Source: Dreissena polymorpha
Lineage: Eukaryota > Mollusca > Bivalvia > Myida > Dreissenidae
Direction: 5' to 3'
NCBI RefSeq assembly: GCF_020536995.1
Contig: NC_068363.1
Location: forward strand, 5,996,598 to 6,060,597
DNA length: 64,000 bases
In this document: positions 40,800 through 52,430 of the stretch, in pieces
How the letters are laid out: each line of letters opens with the position of its first letter
How positions within the stretch are numbered: position 1 is the stretch's first letter
Made by a program: the position numbers and the translations under genes
The notes under the pieces: generated by a model
Databases searched by the model: none
Told to the model about the DNA's origin: nothing
What the model saw: only the letters and a program-made list of their open reading frames with translations

Positions 40800-41820
40800 A
40801 ACAGATATAACTGTAAGACAACATAACCATTATAAACACAGCATAATATAAGAAAACAATACAAAGTAAATATTCTAAGAAACAAACCTGTTTAGTCGTT
40901 CGGAGCATTTAAAATAGTACCATCATTACTCACTGAATCACTCTGTTCAGCCTTTTTTACACACTGAATGTGGACTTTCACATTTTACTTAATTATTTCA
41001 GAAGGTTCATCAAAGTTAGATTAATTCATCATATTATTAAAACTTCCAATTAAAAAAGTCCAATCATTGCTTTGAAAGTGCATTTCAAATGTTCAAGCCA
41101 GTCAATAGGTCTTGCAAACACCGCGCTGTAATTTTCAAATTTCTGACTCACACTCAGAACAAGAGTCTGTCTTATCAGGCTGTGGCATTATATTACCACA
41201 TATTACACATGCATTCTTTGTTTACAATTAACTGTGGGAATACAGAGAGCCACCAAATGGACATCTTAAAACAAAACACTACTGATAAAAGAGGGATAAA
41301 TGTACTGCATTTCACAACAATTTTCAACTTGCATACAGCCCTTAATCAAATTTGCTCTACGACCCTTAATTCAAAGATATTTTTAATACATAGCAGATTT
41401 ACATGTACTTTAAATGTTGCAAGGTGAATAATCATAACACAGTGATTTAATTATAAGGTCTTATAAAAATAAACCTGAGCCAAAAAATATATATAAATTT
41501 CATCCAGAACAGTATTTATCTTAGTTAATTATTTTTCTCCAAATTTTAAAGAGTGAAAAATTGCAGCTGAATTTGTGGATTAGTCCTTCTTTTTTTTCAG
41601 AGTCATTCCAGCCTTAAATTTGTGTCATTTCAAGCTCATTTCAGCCTTTTTTGCATGGGTTAACTATTGTTTGAATTGAATATTAATGTTGTTTACCTTG
41701 TGTATAGCAAATGTTTCCTACAATAACCAATTAGAAACTGAAATCAGAACCCTGTTTTTTAATTATCTTAAAGTCCCATTTTGAAATTCTTTATCAATAG
41801 TTTTTAACATTCTGCCCCAG
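40800..41820. other. Centre of the composite element; no gene recognised
   Basis: AT-rich. An open frame at 41,089-41,427 (112 residues, plus strand) has a few cysteines but no recognisable family, signal peptide or splice context. Confidence 0.35.
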
Positions 41821-42724
41821 AGAAATGTATAAGTATGAAATTCCGCCCGAGTTAATTTGCCTAAGTCAAGATATCCGCCCCAGAAAAATGTATAAGTATG
41901 AACTTCCGCCAGAGTCTTATTTCCGCCCGGGATTGCTAATGAGTTCCGCTTGGAAAAAATGGTCTTTTTGGGGCGGAAATCAATTTCCGCCTCTATTCGG
42001 CCCGGAAACAATAGTTTCCGTCCCAATTTCGCCGCATTTCCGTCCCATTTCCGCCCCAAAATTTCGTACGGGAATGAAAAAGGTCACACCAGCATTTTGT
42101 CAATTTATGAATTATTTAAGAAAAAATAAATATGTCATCCAATATTTGTGCATATAATTTAAATCATGAGTGCGTAGCATGCATTTACAAGTAAGTGATT
42201 TCATTTGCACATCAAAGCTATTGCCCATATTTTATTCCGCGATAAAATACAGGGAGACATATATCATTTCGATTCTAACCAAGATGATACAGCACTCTTG
42301 TTCATCTTTCAGAAGATCAAGACATATTTGAATTGAGTATCATTTGAGTACAATGAATCGTTAATGAATGGTATATAATCAAAATATATGTTTCTAATGA
42401 ATTGTATTGAACTCAGTGTTATAATGTCAAGTATAATGAATCGGCAATAAATGGTACTGATGAGAATTTCTTTTTCATATCAATCGTAAACAAATCGTGT
42501 TTATATAATGAATCGGTAATAAATCGTGTGCGGGACTTTCGTAATGGTGCACGATTTGTTAAAAATTGATTGTGTATCAATCGTATTGAAATCATACTAA
42601 TAAATCGGAAAAGTACGATTTGTTCACGATTTGTCGCAATTTTCATACGATTTATTGTTGATTTTCTGGTTCGGCATTATCCCAAACTCACATAATATTT
42701 TATTTATCCTATTATTTCTCCCAT

Positions 42725-43325
42725 TTATTCATTAATTATGTTCAAATATCGCATTTTTAGACAATTTTGCTCTACCGCAGTTGACAAACGCAGATTCTCC
42801 AATTTTTGGAAAAACCTATAGATCATCTAAAAATAGCACGCGACAGGTTTATTCAACAAGGTGGGATAGAGGCTAGTCTATTCCATGGGGTGTTATACTG
42901 TCAATGCATGTCTGATAATGGGATAAAATGTTATACTGATCGCTGGCTGTTTACAATTTGGATATCCATACTGGAACATTAAATACAAGAAAAAAAAGCA
43001 AAGTTTATAATTACCACTGTACTGCTTAACGTGCGGTAGTACATTTCAACTATATACAATCATTCTCATAACAATTGTAACTCCTGCTTGGTGATGCATT
43101 ATAAAGCAAAACTGATTAAAGGCATATGAAGGTGTATTAACGCAAACGATATTTGCATGTTTATTATGTATGCTTTCGTTTATGGAAAGCTAATACCTGT
43201 AAAAAATATTCCCTAATACTTTTAATAAATGTGCGATACTCACGACACTAGTGCACAATAATGAGACTTATTCGATTGCGAGTCATGTTTCGGCATTCTA
43301 GTTTTCATTTTATGCATAGCTAGGT
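42725..43325. other. No recognisable feature
   Basis: Spacer between the composite element and segmental duplicate copy 2. It was searched by eye for a second copy of the cysteine-rich exons and none was seen. Confidence 0.35.
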
Positions 43326-43329
43326 ATAT

Positions 43330-45550
43330 TTTATCTAAATCATATAGGCGCGCGATTGGTTTGCGATTAATTCATGTGTGTGTATGTGTGTGGTTCGGCT
43401 ATCCTTCAAATCGGGTTAAACCCCGAACACTGTGCATAGACCGTGCTAAGGCGTTCACCCCAGTGTTAATCTTTTTGTGTTTATAGTTAGCGTTTTGTTA
43501 TTTGGAATGGATACTTGTTCAATGCATTTTCAATCGCAATTAACTCTTTTGAACTATAGAATCAATATTGCTTAACTGATACATTAATATCATTCTGCTA
43601 CATACATTTAAAAATGAACAAATGACCATGGTTATCTATTTCTGTTTCTCTTAATTTTCTTGTATATTAAACATTTATTAACATTTGGTTTAAATAAATC
43701 TATTTAGGTAGGAAATAAAAAAAGGTGTATATGATTTTAAGGAATTTTCCTATGTGAAATTCTCAAATTGTATTCATATAAATGTTAAAAATCCCCTAAA
43801 ATAATCAGTCAGTCATATCGATATGATTTTTTATGATATGCAGTAAAAAAATAATCATACTAGTAAATATATTGATTGATTTTGATTGTTTTCAAACCGT
43901 TGTCCCATGTACTTGCTAAATATTTATTGAATTGGCATATGTTTAAAATTTATTTTTCTTTAAACAAAAGAAGGCTTTATTAAACGTCCATGTATTCTTT
44001 TAAAATTGTATGTATTACAAAAACACACACACACATTAACTGCCTCGGACGTACTTATATACATATACTATCGATAATTGTGATATGTCGAAATTATATC
44101 GGATTGTTCTGGTTAATTTTAGTTTGATTAAATGTTTAGTTAATGTTAAACTGTGAAACTGATTTGAGAAATAAACAATAGATCAATGAATTAAAGATAA
44201 TATCCATTGGACCAATGAATGTTGCTTAGTAACCTGCAAATTATGGAACCATATATCAAAGAAAAAGTACATGAAACATTTGATTCACTATAAAATGTCA
44301 TTCGTTTTACGGGCATTAAACATCGCATGCATAACATGCAAATATATAGCCATGTTGCAACAACTGTTTGAGGAAGTGCCAATTTTGAACAAAGACCATC
44401 AAGTTTCCATGCTGACATTCTATTATAATATGGCTTGACGAAACTAATATCTCGTCAATCATGTCAAACATGCTTGTTCACTGCAGTTTGAAAGAACGCC
44501 TTATGTTCAATTGTGTCATTAAACCGTATAACGAATTATAGTTTTGCTACAATCCACTATGCATATGCACAAACTTCGTAGATGCATGACATTTGATGAT
44601 TATTAAACTAACTAAAAATTACTCAACCTAGTCAACGCCACCGGATGATAAGTAAATTTACATCAAGCACAGTTTTTACACGACATTTGTATGAGGTAAC
44701 GAAATCAACAATAATATAAAATTTACAGAATAAATATAAAGTTGTGGCATACTGTATGCCGTTCACCATTTAGATTTAGAAATACAAATACAATGTCACA
44801 TACTGCTGTGTCTTACGTTTCCAGATTACCAGTGTGCACGTGTCCAAAAGCCAGCATAGTCTGATATAAAATTGATGGCTGCGTCGGCAATTTGAAAATC
44901 ACGTTTAAAAAACATGGGCGCCTGATTGTGCAGAAAAGTTTCCTTTAGATAGTTTTTTTTTATATAAATGTTGCATACATTACTCTCGAAACTACTTAAA
45001 TAATTAGATGTGTTTATTATTTAGGCATACACCATGTTACTAGTTACTGTTCATAAATAAACAATAATGCACATTTAAGATGTTATATGTACTTACATGC
45101 TAGGACAGGTAACGTTAAAATTACAAGTCCGATTGCGCAGAATTTTGATGATTCTTTCCAATGAAGAAACATTTTAACAGCTACATATATTTTAATTCAA
45201 AATACAATTCAGGTACGATTTAAATTATTTGTTCCACCTGAAATCAGCTACATCTGTTTCGATTATGAAATCCATTGATCAAATCCACAACGAAACAAGC
45301 GGGTAAAACCGTAATTTGATATCCAATACAGTATTTTGAATATGCGTCGACAACTGTGTGTTTGTAAATTATCGATTTTTCACGGCTCTCCTCTTTAGTT
45401 AACTTAAATATCAATTAATTTACGTAAACAGCATTTTCCCACTACAGTATGTTGGTATGTTATTATCGTTGTAAATAATAATGAAATGCAAATTATATTG
45501 ACAACAACATATACACTATTAATGCAATGGTCCTCAGTAAAACCACACAA
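43330..45550 (-). repeat. Segmental duplicate, copy 2, carrying exon 1 and promoter
   Basis: It aligns by eye with 52,430-54,993 along its whole length, from 'aggcgcgcg' through 'ccgaacactgtgcatag' and 'ccatggttatctat' to 'gcaatggtcctcagtaaaac'. Small insertions and deletions and frequent substitutions are visible. The homology resumes at 47,140-47,460 against 55,650-55,955, beyond sequence not shared by the two copies. Confidence 0.85.
45097..45172 (-). CDS. Signal-peptide exon, copy 2
   Basis: 76 nt: ATG at 45,170-45,172, 25 codons ('FCAIGLVILTLPVLA' at the end), then one base and GTAAGT. Length, phase, donor and the terminal 'LP.LA' are identical in layout to the copies at 38,654 and 54,535, whereas the first ten residues differ ('MFLHWKESSK'). 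No partner exon was found between here and 38.7 kb. It therefore either splices to the shared cysteine-rich exon at 35,149-35,364 or is an orphan. Confidence 0.6.
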
Positions 45551-46124
45551 ATCGACAGCAGACTTTTCGTCATTTGACAGATTTTCTAAACGTCCATTAA
45601 AAGAAAAATATTATTAGTAACACATATTTCTTTCTTTTGGCAAACACAGTGTGCATCAATCATGCACATTACAATATGTATTAGAAAATGATTGAAACGA
45701 AATAATACATACTTATATAGTTTCTCTCTTGAATTTTATTATTTCGTCGTAACGATTGTTAATTTGTGTCTCAAATTTGTGTATTTATTGTTTTACATCT
45801 TCATCGTTTGATTCAGTTATTTAATAACGACAAGGGTAGTCAATGAGGCACGAGCAACACGTGTACGGTATAAATAGCGTTAGCATGTAAACCAATGGAT
45901 TGTTTATTGGCTATGGTGATTTAAAAGTCAAAAGAAACGGCAAAAATGAGCATAGATACTTACAAGTGAGCTTTCGGAATGCCTGATGCTCGCAATTCTG
46001 GTCGCAGGAATTATTATAACTGTACTAAAATGCCTTTTTATATCATTGAATTATCACGCGTCAAATGTTCTTACGCATTTGTCGAGTTTACATCGAAAGG
46101 CTGTATGGCTGAGCAAACATTTTG

Positions 46125-46462
46125 GTGGTAACAAGGTAGAAATCTGTCTTTTGTGCGCTTTATAACTTCAAAATAATCGCGTTTGTCGAAATGGACGCAT
46201 ACGTCTAGAAATCCTACTTTCGGTTTTAAAAGCGGTACCGTTTGACTAATAATAGATTACTTGCTAACCTGGCTATAGTTTTAATTTTACCTATTCCAAT
46301 TAGAATATATCTGATGGTAACAAGGTAGAAATCCGTCATTTTGCGTTTTAAAACTTAAAAATAATCGCGTTTGTCGAAATGGACGTATACGTATAGAAAT
46401 CCTAAAAGCGGTACCGTTTGAAAAATAATAAATTACTTGCTAACTAGGCTATAGATTTAATT
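46125..46462. repeat. Tandem duplication, two copies of about 165 bp
   Basis: Both units (46,125-46,290 and 46,313-46,462) contain 'tggtaacaaggtagaaatc', 'aataatcgcgtttgtcgaaa' and 'aagcggtaccgtttga'. The second has a short deletion after 'gaaatcct'. No gene is associated. Confidence 0.8.
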
Positions 46463-46469
46463 ACAATTT

Positions 46470-47130
46470 TGCACACTTTCAAATTGCATCTATATGTATT
46501 GATTAACATGTATTTCATTTCAAGGTCAGAGGCAAAAAGTGTAGCTTTAAATTGAATATAAAAGATGCATGATTTGATTACTGCGAACGCAGGTAAAAAA
46601 CAATTGATCCAATCATGTGGAACTAACCGAATACAGTTGTAATACAAATGATCGATGCCACACCGTTAAAGATTTAAGCGAAATAATAATTAATAATTAT
46701 AATAAATGTTTTTATGATATCACTTTTTCGCATAAATAAGTATTTAGTATGTGAGAAATTTAGTTTTTGTTTTATCCAAACTATATACAATACAATTATT
46801 TTTAAGTATGTACACTATTTTATATTTCATAATTAATGCAGGTGTTTGAGAATATTTCCTAAAAAAATATGTAAATTTGTTAATTCAAGCAATCTTAACG
46901 AATTATTTAATAGAGTCTCCCTACCCCCGCCACCCTCATCCTCTGAAAAGAAAATCGCACCATAATTTTCACTAAGTGATACGGCTGTTTAAAAATGCGA
47001 AAAGAGAAACGACACTCAATAGTCAATTCATTTTTATTGTCAGATAATAGAGCGAACATGAGAACATCAAATATTACACTTTCGTTTGTTGTTGATCATT
47101 GTCGAGTATCGTAGTCTATTGTAGAGATTC
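46470..47130. other. No recognisable feature
   Basis: AT-rich. Contains a short C-rich run near 46,921-46,940 but no gene or repeat family. Confidence 0.35.
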
Positions 47131-47139
47131 TTTTCGTGC

Positions 47140-47700
47140 GTCGCGCTGATTGTCATGTGTCGACCTCAAACAGCGACTGCTGACCTATCGCTTTAAATTT
47201 CACATGAAATAAAGAATTCGTTTTTTGCGACATAGCGCATCATCGCACATAACAGTAACCGTTTTAACTCTTTCATAACAGGTAGTTCCCATGCGTTTGC
47301 CTGTCGTTATATTTTAAAATTGTCAATACATTTTTCTGTCTAATGCGTTGAATTTGACAAAATTTAATGTACCCAATTCGTCGGACTGCTTTCAATGGAT
47401 AAGTGTATGTGTGAGGAGGCCTTTATCCTTATGTGAAACCTTTTTGGACGTATGACATTTATCGCAAAATTAGTCAACAAAATCAATGTTGCAAGCTTAT
47501 CGCATATTACATTAAGTATTTTGTTTCACACGTGGGAGAGCAAAATAGGAAAATATATTACATTTAACAAACAATACAATTTTTTGCATGTAACGTTCAC
47601 CATTAACATTAGAAATACATATTTAAATTCACAAGATGGTTCAGGTCTAATTTTTCATTTTACCGAAGCAACAGTGTTTAAAAGCAATTCATTCGGCCTC
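47140..47700. repeat. Outer part of segmental duplicate copy 2 plus a further fragment
   Basis: 47,140-47,460 matches 55,650-55,955: 'gattgtcatg', 'gcgacatagcgca', 'aacagtaaccgttt', 'acgtttgcctg' and 'tctaatgcgt' in order. From about 47,460 to 47,700 the sequence switches to the block found inside the other copies ('aattagtcaacaaaatcaatg', 'cattagaaatac'), so a broken extra copy starts here. Confidence 0.65.
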
Positions 47701-48820
47701 CGTGGTTGGCGTCGTTGTCACCAACAACGTTGCCGTCGTTTTTAACAAATTACTTAAACAGCTTTTTTCTTTGAAACCGCTTGGTGGATGTCTCCTTAAT
47801 GTAGCATTAAATATTTGGTATTGTCTCCAGGTATTTTAAATCATTTAAATATACGGTAACATACGAACAATCTTTGATTGCACATGTCTGTCTTGTTTAG
47901 TGAATTTGTTTTGTGTCTTACTCTTTGGCAATTAGTTTCTTGCAATAAATAAAGGGCGGCGTTTTATAAGGATTTTTCTCCTGCTGGTTCAGCTGACGTT
48001 AAACTTTATTTGAATGCATTGGATATCGAAATGTAAAAGAAACAAGAGCTAGAAGCCCTGAATTATTCTCGGTAAAAGTCACTGGATTCGATAATAGTGT
48101 TCATATTTCTTGGGCGACCCGTTACCGATAATCATCTGATACATGTGCTTCTTAAAACAACCTTGTCGCCAGCAGAAACCTTTTTCCTTATTTATTACCT
48201 TTATTGAACAACACCTCTTTTAAGAATACGCATTAATGATTTAAAGATATAAGTAAATGTTCTACAGTATATTGCAATAAAATTGAACTTATTTCATTTA
48301 AAGTTAAAGAAATTGCTTCAAGTAAATGTATGGCCTCTGCTAGTATTTTTTTCATTTCGTTTTGCCTTAATACGAAATTTAAAAGCGCATGATACTAAAA
48401 ACACATGATACAAATAGAACGCGAAAATAATCACATCATAGCTTGTCAAAGGACCAACACGATAGAACATTGTATCTGATCCTATATCTGAAAACATGTA
48501 AGTACAGTAATACTGTGAGATTTTGCATATTTTGTTGTATAACAACCTGACATATTTCCAACTGCATATATATGCCAATACATTAATGCAATGACTCTAT
48601 TTGTATTTAATGTGTTTATAGAGAAAATTTATGCTTAGGTTTTCTGTCAAAGTTGTCAGTAGTATTTTAGGTTTGTTTATTGGTCATACTTTGTGTTGTT
48701 TTCGTTCCATATATTGAGATCCTGTTGTTAACGTTTGAATCGTTATTCTTGCTTTTACTTTTAACTACAAGCAAATAGTTCATACTTTTTGATAATGTGT
48801 CCCCTTAAACTATTATCTTT
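47700..48820. other. No recognisable gene
   Basis: AT-rich spacer. The open frame at 48,318-48,578 (minus) has no family resemblance. Confidence 0.35.
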
Positions 48821-48824
48821 AAAA

Positions 48825-51800
48825 CTGCAGAGGTACCTAGGGCAAGAAGAAAATATTTAAATATTTAAAAGATACACATTTTGACATATTCAATATTCAA
48901 GAAACATCTGTTGTTTGCGATCAGTATAATCTATTAACTCGGAATGGGGGGAGCGGAATGTTTTTTTGCGGTGTTGCAGCAATTTTTCTTACAAACGAAC
49001 ACTTGAGTATAAATTACATAACGTTGATAAAGATGACCATATTCCAGAGAAACAAGAGTAACTTTTGACATTATCTTTCGGCAAAACGCTGATATCCCTG
49101 ACTTTTTAAATCATATTTTTCAGAAATCTGACATGATTTGAAGTGATGCTTTCTTGATATGTGGGGACTTCAAATTAGTTTTAGACTCAACTCTTGATTA
49201 CGATAATTTTAAAAATGTTAATAATAAAATTGCAAGACAAACGGTTTTAAAGCATATTGATATATGCAATCTTTCCGACCCTTTTAGAGTTAACAATGCT
49301 GATTTGAAACGATGCACATGGTGACGAATAAGTCCAGTATAGCTATGCTTTCTTTTTTTCTTTTTATCGACGCTTTTCTTACCAGCATTCTTAGGTGTAA
49401 GCATTTTACTTTGCTTCCAATCTATCATTCATCAGTTATCATGTCTTTACAATTCACTAATGTTACTCATGGCAAATGTCTTTGAAAGCATAATAATAGT
49501 ATGTCAGGTGATAACGACTACTTAAAAACTATTAATAAAGAAATCAACGAAATTACGCAACCGTACATGGTCCCCGTACATAATTTACAATGTATGTCTT
49601 ATATCAATGACCAAGAAAATACATGCTTCACGATTGACGATCATCTTTTTATCGATACTTTACTCATTGAAATAAGGGGAAAAGCTATATCTTACAGTTC
49701 ATATAAGACGAAATTGACTAATAATCGTGAACAGCAACTTGACATCGACAGACTAAAAAACAAAACACTCTCATATACCATAATGTTCAATATACAAATA
49801 TTTTGAAGGCTGAAATTAAGAACATTTAAGATGACAAATTAAACAGTCCGTTATAAGGTTTAAATGGATGAATGGGTTTAAAATGGTGAAAAACCCTCGA
49901 AACTGTTTTGTAACCTTGAACAATACAATTACACGACAACAACTATGATCAGCTTAATCAATAAAATTGGAAATGTATTAGAAAACCAGTCTGACATTTT
50001 AAAAGCAATCGATTTATTACATAAAAACTATATCAACATCAAAATGTAAACGTTGAAGATGCAGATACAAAGACTTATGTTGATTAAAGTGTAATACCTA
50101 AACTTTCAAATACAGGGTTAAATAGTAAAAAACGGCCCATCACATTAAAATAGGCTTCTTTAGTTTACAAAAAACATGGCAAAGAATAAAAGCCCAATTT
50201 CATCGGGTTTTACAATTGATTTTATAAGGTATTTTGGACCAAATTGGACACACTTGTTTATCGAGCTGTAAATCACGCATTTATAAGTGAAAATGTATTT
50301 GTCACTTAAACACAAGGTATTATTACCTACATTCCAAAATGTGATAAACCTTAAACTTTTTTACAAAACTGGCGACGAATAACATAACTAAATACTTAAT
50401 ATAAAATTAGTTTTGTTGAACATGTTGAAACTTTATATAGATAAAGTAATAAACAATGAACAAACTGGGTAGGTTCATAGTAGAGAACACCAGCCTCATT
50501 TACGATATACTTAATTACACAGACGAACACGATATCACGGATCTGCTGTTGCATATAGATTATGAAAAGGCATTTGATTCTTTGTCATGGGCATGTGTTA
50601 TTTGGACTATATCATGGTTTAATTTTGGTCCTGTCATAAAATAAAATCGTTTAATGTATTGAATACAGACGGTGTATTGGTGGTTAATCTCCGAATTGTT
50701 TCCCAAACAGCGTAGCTGCAGGCAAAGAGATCCGCTCAGCTGTTATATCTTCATACTTTGCACTGAAATATTGTCCATTAAATTATGGTCAAATACTAAG
50801 ATTAAGGGATTTAAAATTAATGACATTGAATACAAATTGTCAAGATTTGCCGGAGAAACTTCTATACCCACTCCTGTATGGCTCTGTAGCATATATCAAC
50901 GGAAGTTCAGATTTATTGTCACAATTTACATACTACTTAAGATTAAACGTACATTTCGACCAAACAAAAGTAGTTTGGATAGGTAAAAAAAGGTTTAGCC
51001 CCGCAAGCATTAAAACAAGATGGAAACTAAATTGAAAGCAACAAATATTTGACATGCTTGGCTTTTCATTTCACGTTGATATTTAAAAAAAAATCATAGA
51101 ACGATATTTCAAAATAGTAAAAAATAAAGGCCTTAATGAAAACTGGTCTATAAACCGTTTAACACCGATAGGATTAATTGAAGTAATTAAAACTTAGGCA
51201 TTACCTGTGCTAAATCATCTTTTTGTTTCATTGCCTAATCCACCACCTAATTTGTTAGCAGAGATCAAACTATTGTTTAAATTTTTTGTGAAACGGTAAA
51301 CCAAAAATTAGCAAAAATATTGTAATAAAAGAATTTACAGAAGGTAGTTTAAAGATGATTGATATGTTTATAATCCATGAAGTGCTCAGGGATCCGTAAA
51401 AATGTCACTGGAAATGGAAAATGACAACATTTTATTAATACTTTGATTGATTTTCAAAAATTATACAACTGCGAAAGTCACTATCGTGAAAACTTAATTA
51501 ACAAGTTACACACTAAATTTTGGGAAGATACATTGAAATCATGTTTTGAACTTTGTAGTAAAGAACCATTTAAACATCGGCTTTTACTTCATAATCCAAT
51601 CTTCCATAACTGAGACATAACAATAGGTAGCAAAAGTGTATTTATAAATCATGGTTTAAAAAGGGCATGCATTTTGCTGGGGATTCAATGCACAGCAATG
51701 AATTGTTAACCTTTCACAGTTACGCAGATTTTTGCAGAGTATTTAACTTCCATCCAAATTACTTATTTTTCATAGGCATGATTAACGCAGAGACAAGATA

Positions 51801-51850
51801 AATGAAGCTCAGAAGCTCATTTGACACAGGCTTTGTGAAGGCGTTTATCC
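48825..51850 (+). mobile_element. Decayed LINE ORF2 (Tx1/L1-like), plus strand
   Basis: Endonuclease remnants come first: 'ICGDFKLVLDSTLDYDNFKN' near 49,160 and 'NLSDPFRVNNADLKRCTW' near 49,270. The connector is open at 49,501-49,806 ('DHLFIDTLLIEIRGKAISYS'). Reverse-transcriptase parts are 'GRFIVENTSLIYDILNY' and 'LLLHIDYEKAFDSLSWA' (50,456-50,644), then 'PLSCYIFILCTEILSIKLWS' (50,740). The catalytic box reads RFAGETSI where YADDT is expected, so the two aspartates are lost. Later remains of the C-terminal part reach about 51,700-51,850. Numerous stops and frameshifts are present, and it is an old copy. Confidence 0.8.
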
Positions 51851-51899
51851 CCAACTAGCCTATGGACTGTCCTGGTCAACACAATAGGTTCAAATCTGT

Positions 51900-52430
51900 G
51901 TATGAAATAATTAAAAAAAAATGATACGGTATGTACAAAACTGGTAGTAATGTGCATAATATATTGAGAACAAAGATGAGGTGCCAAGTTTGAACGAAGA
52001 AAATATATTTCCCATTATGAAATTCTATTGTTAAATGGCTTTACGAACCTAATATATCGTGCATCAAATGACACATCCCCTTTTCACACAAGTTTGAAAG
52101 AACGCCGTACTGGCAATGTGCCATTACACGGTATTACGAATTATAGGTTTTCTACGACCCATTATACATATGGACAAACTTTGCAGATGTATGATTATTG
52201 GGATGATAATTATGGGATTATAAAACTTACTCAAAATTACTCAACCAAATCAATTCAATCCGCGTATGAATTAATTTACATTACGCACCGTTTTCATATT
52301 GCATTTTGTAAGAAAACAGAATACGTATTGATATATATTTTACGGACAAACAGATATTAGTAGCATCTACGTTTCGCCATTTACATTTAGAAATCAAAAA
52401 TATAATGCCACATAATTTTTTGCGTCATTC
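51900..52430. repeat. Partial segmental duplicate without exon 1
   Basis: It matches the middle of copy 2 (about 44,360-44,820): 'ctaatatatcgtgcatcaaatg', 'gtttgaaagaacgcc' and 'caaactttgcagatgtatga'. It stops at 52,430 exactly where copy 3 begins, before the signal-peptide exon would be reached. Confidence 0.7.

Larger units (their letters stand above)
39105..42720. mobile_element. Nested inverted-repeat composite element, about 3.6 kb
   Basis: The outer ends are imperfect inverted repeats: 'aatattgtgtgagtgttgga' at about 39,138 and the complement of 'tcccaaactcacataatatt' at about 42,680. Inside them lie AATCGGTACCAAATCG-type arrays (39,255-39,620) and a matching array in reverse orientation (42,400-42,660, with cgatttg phrases). 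Further in, a GC-rich GGCGGAA array (40,000-40,260) faces a TTCCGCC array (41,830-42,065). A hairpin ('tcaagtttatcatgc' with 'gcatgataaacttga') marks the left end at 39,163-39,236. The centre contains a LINE fragment. No transposase was recognised. It resembles a foldback or Mutator-type composite in architecture only. Confidence 0.55.
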
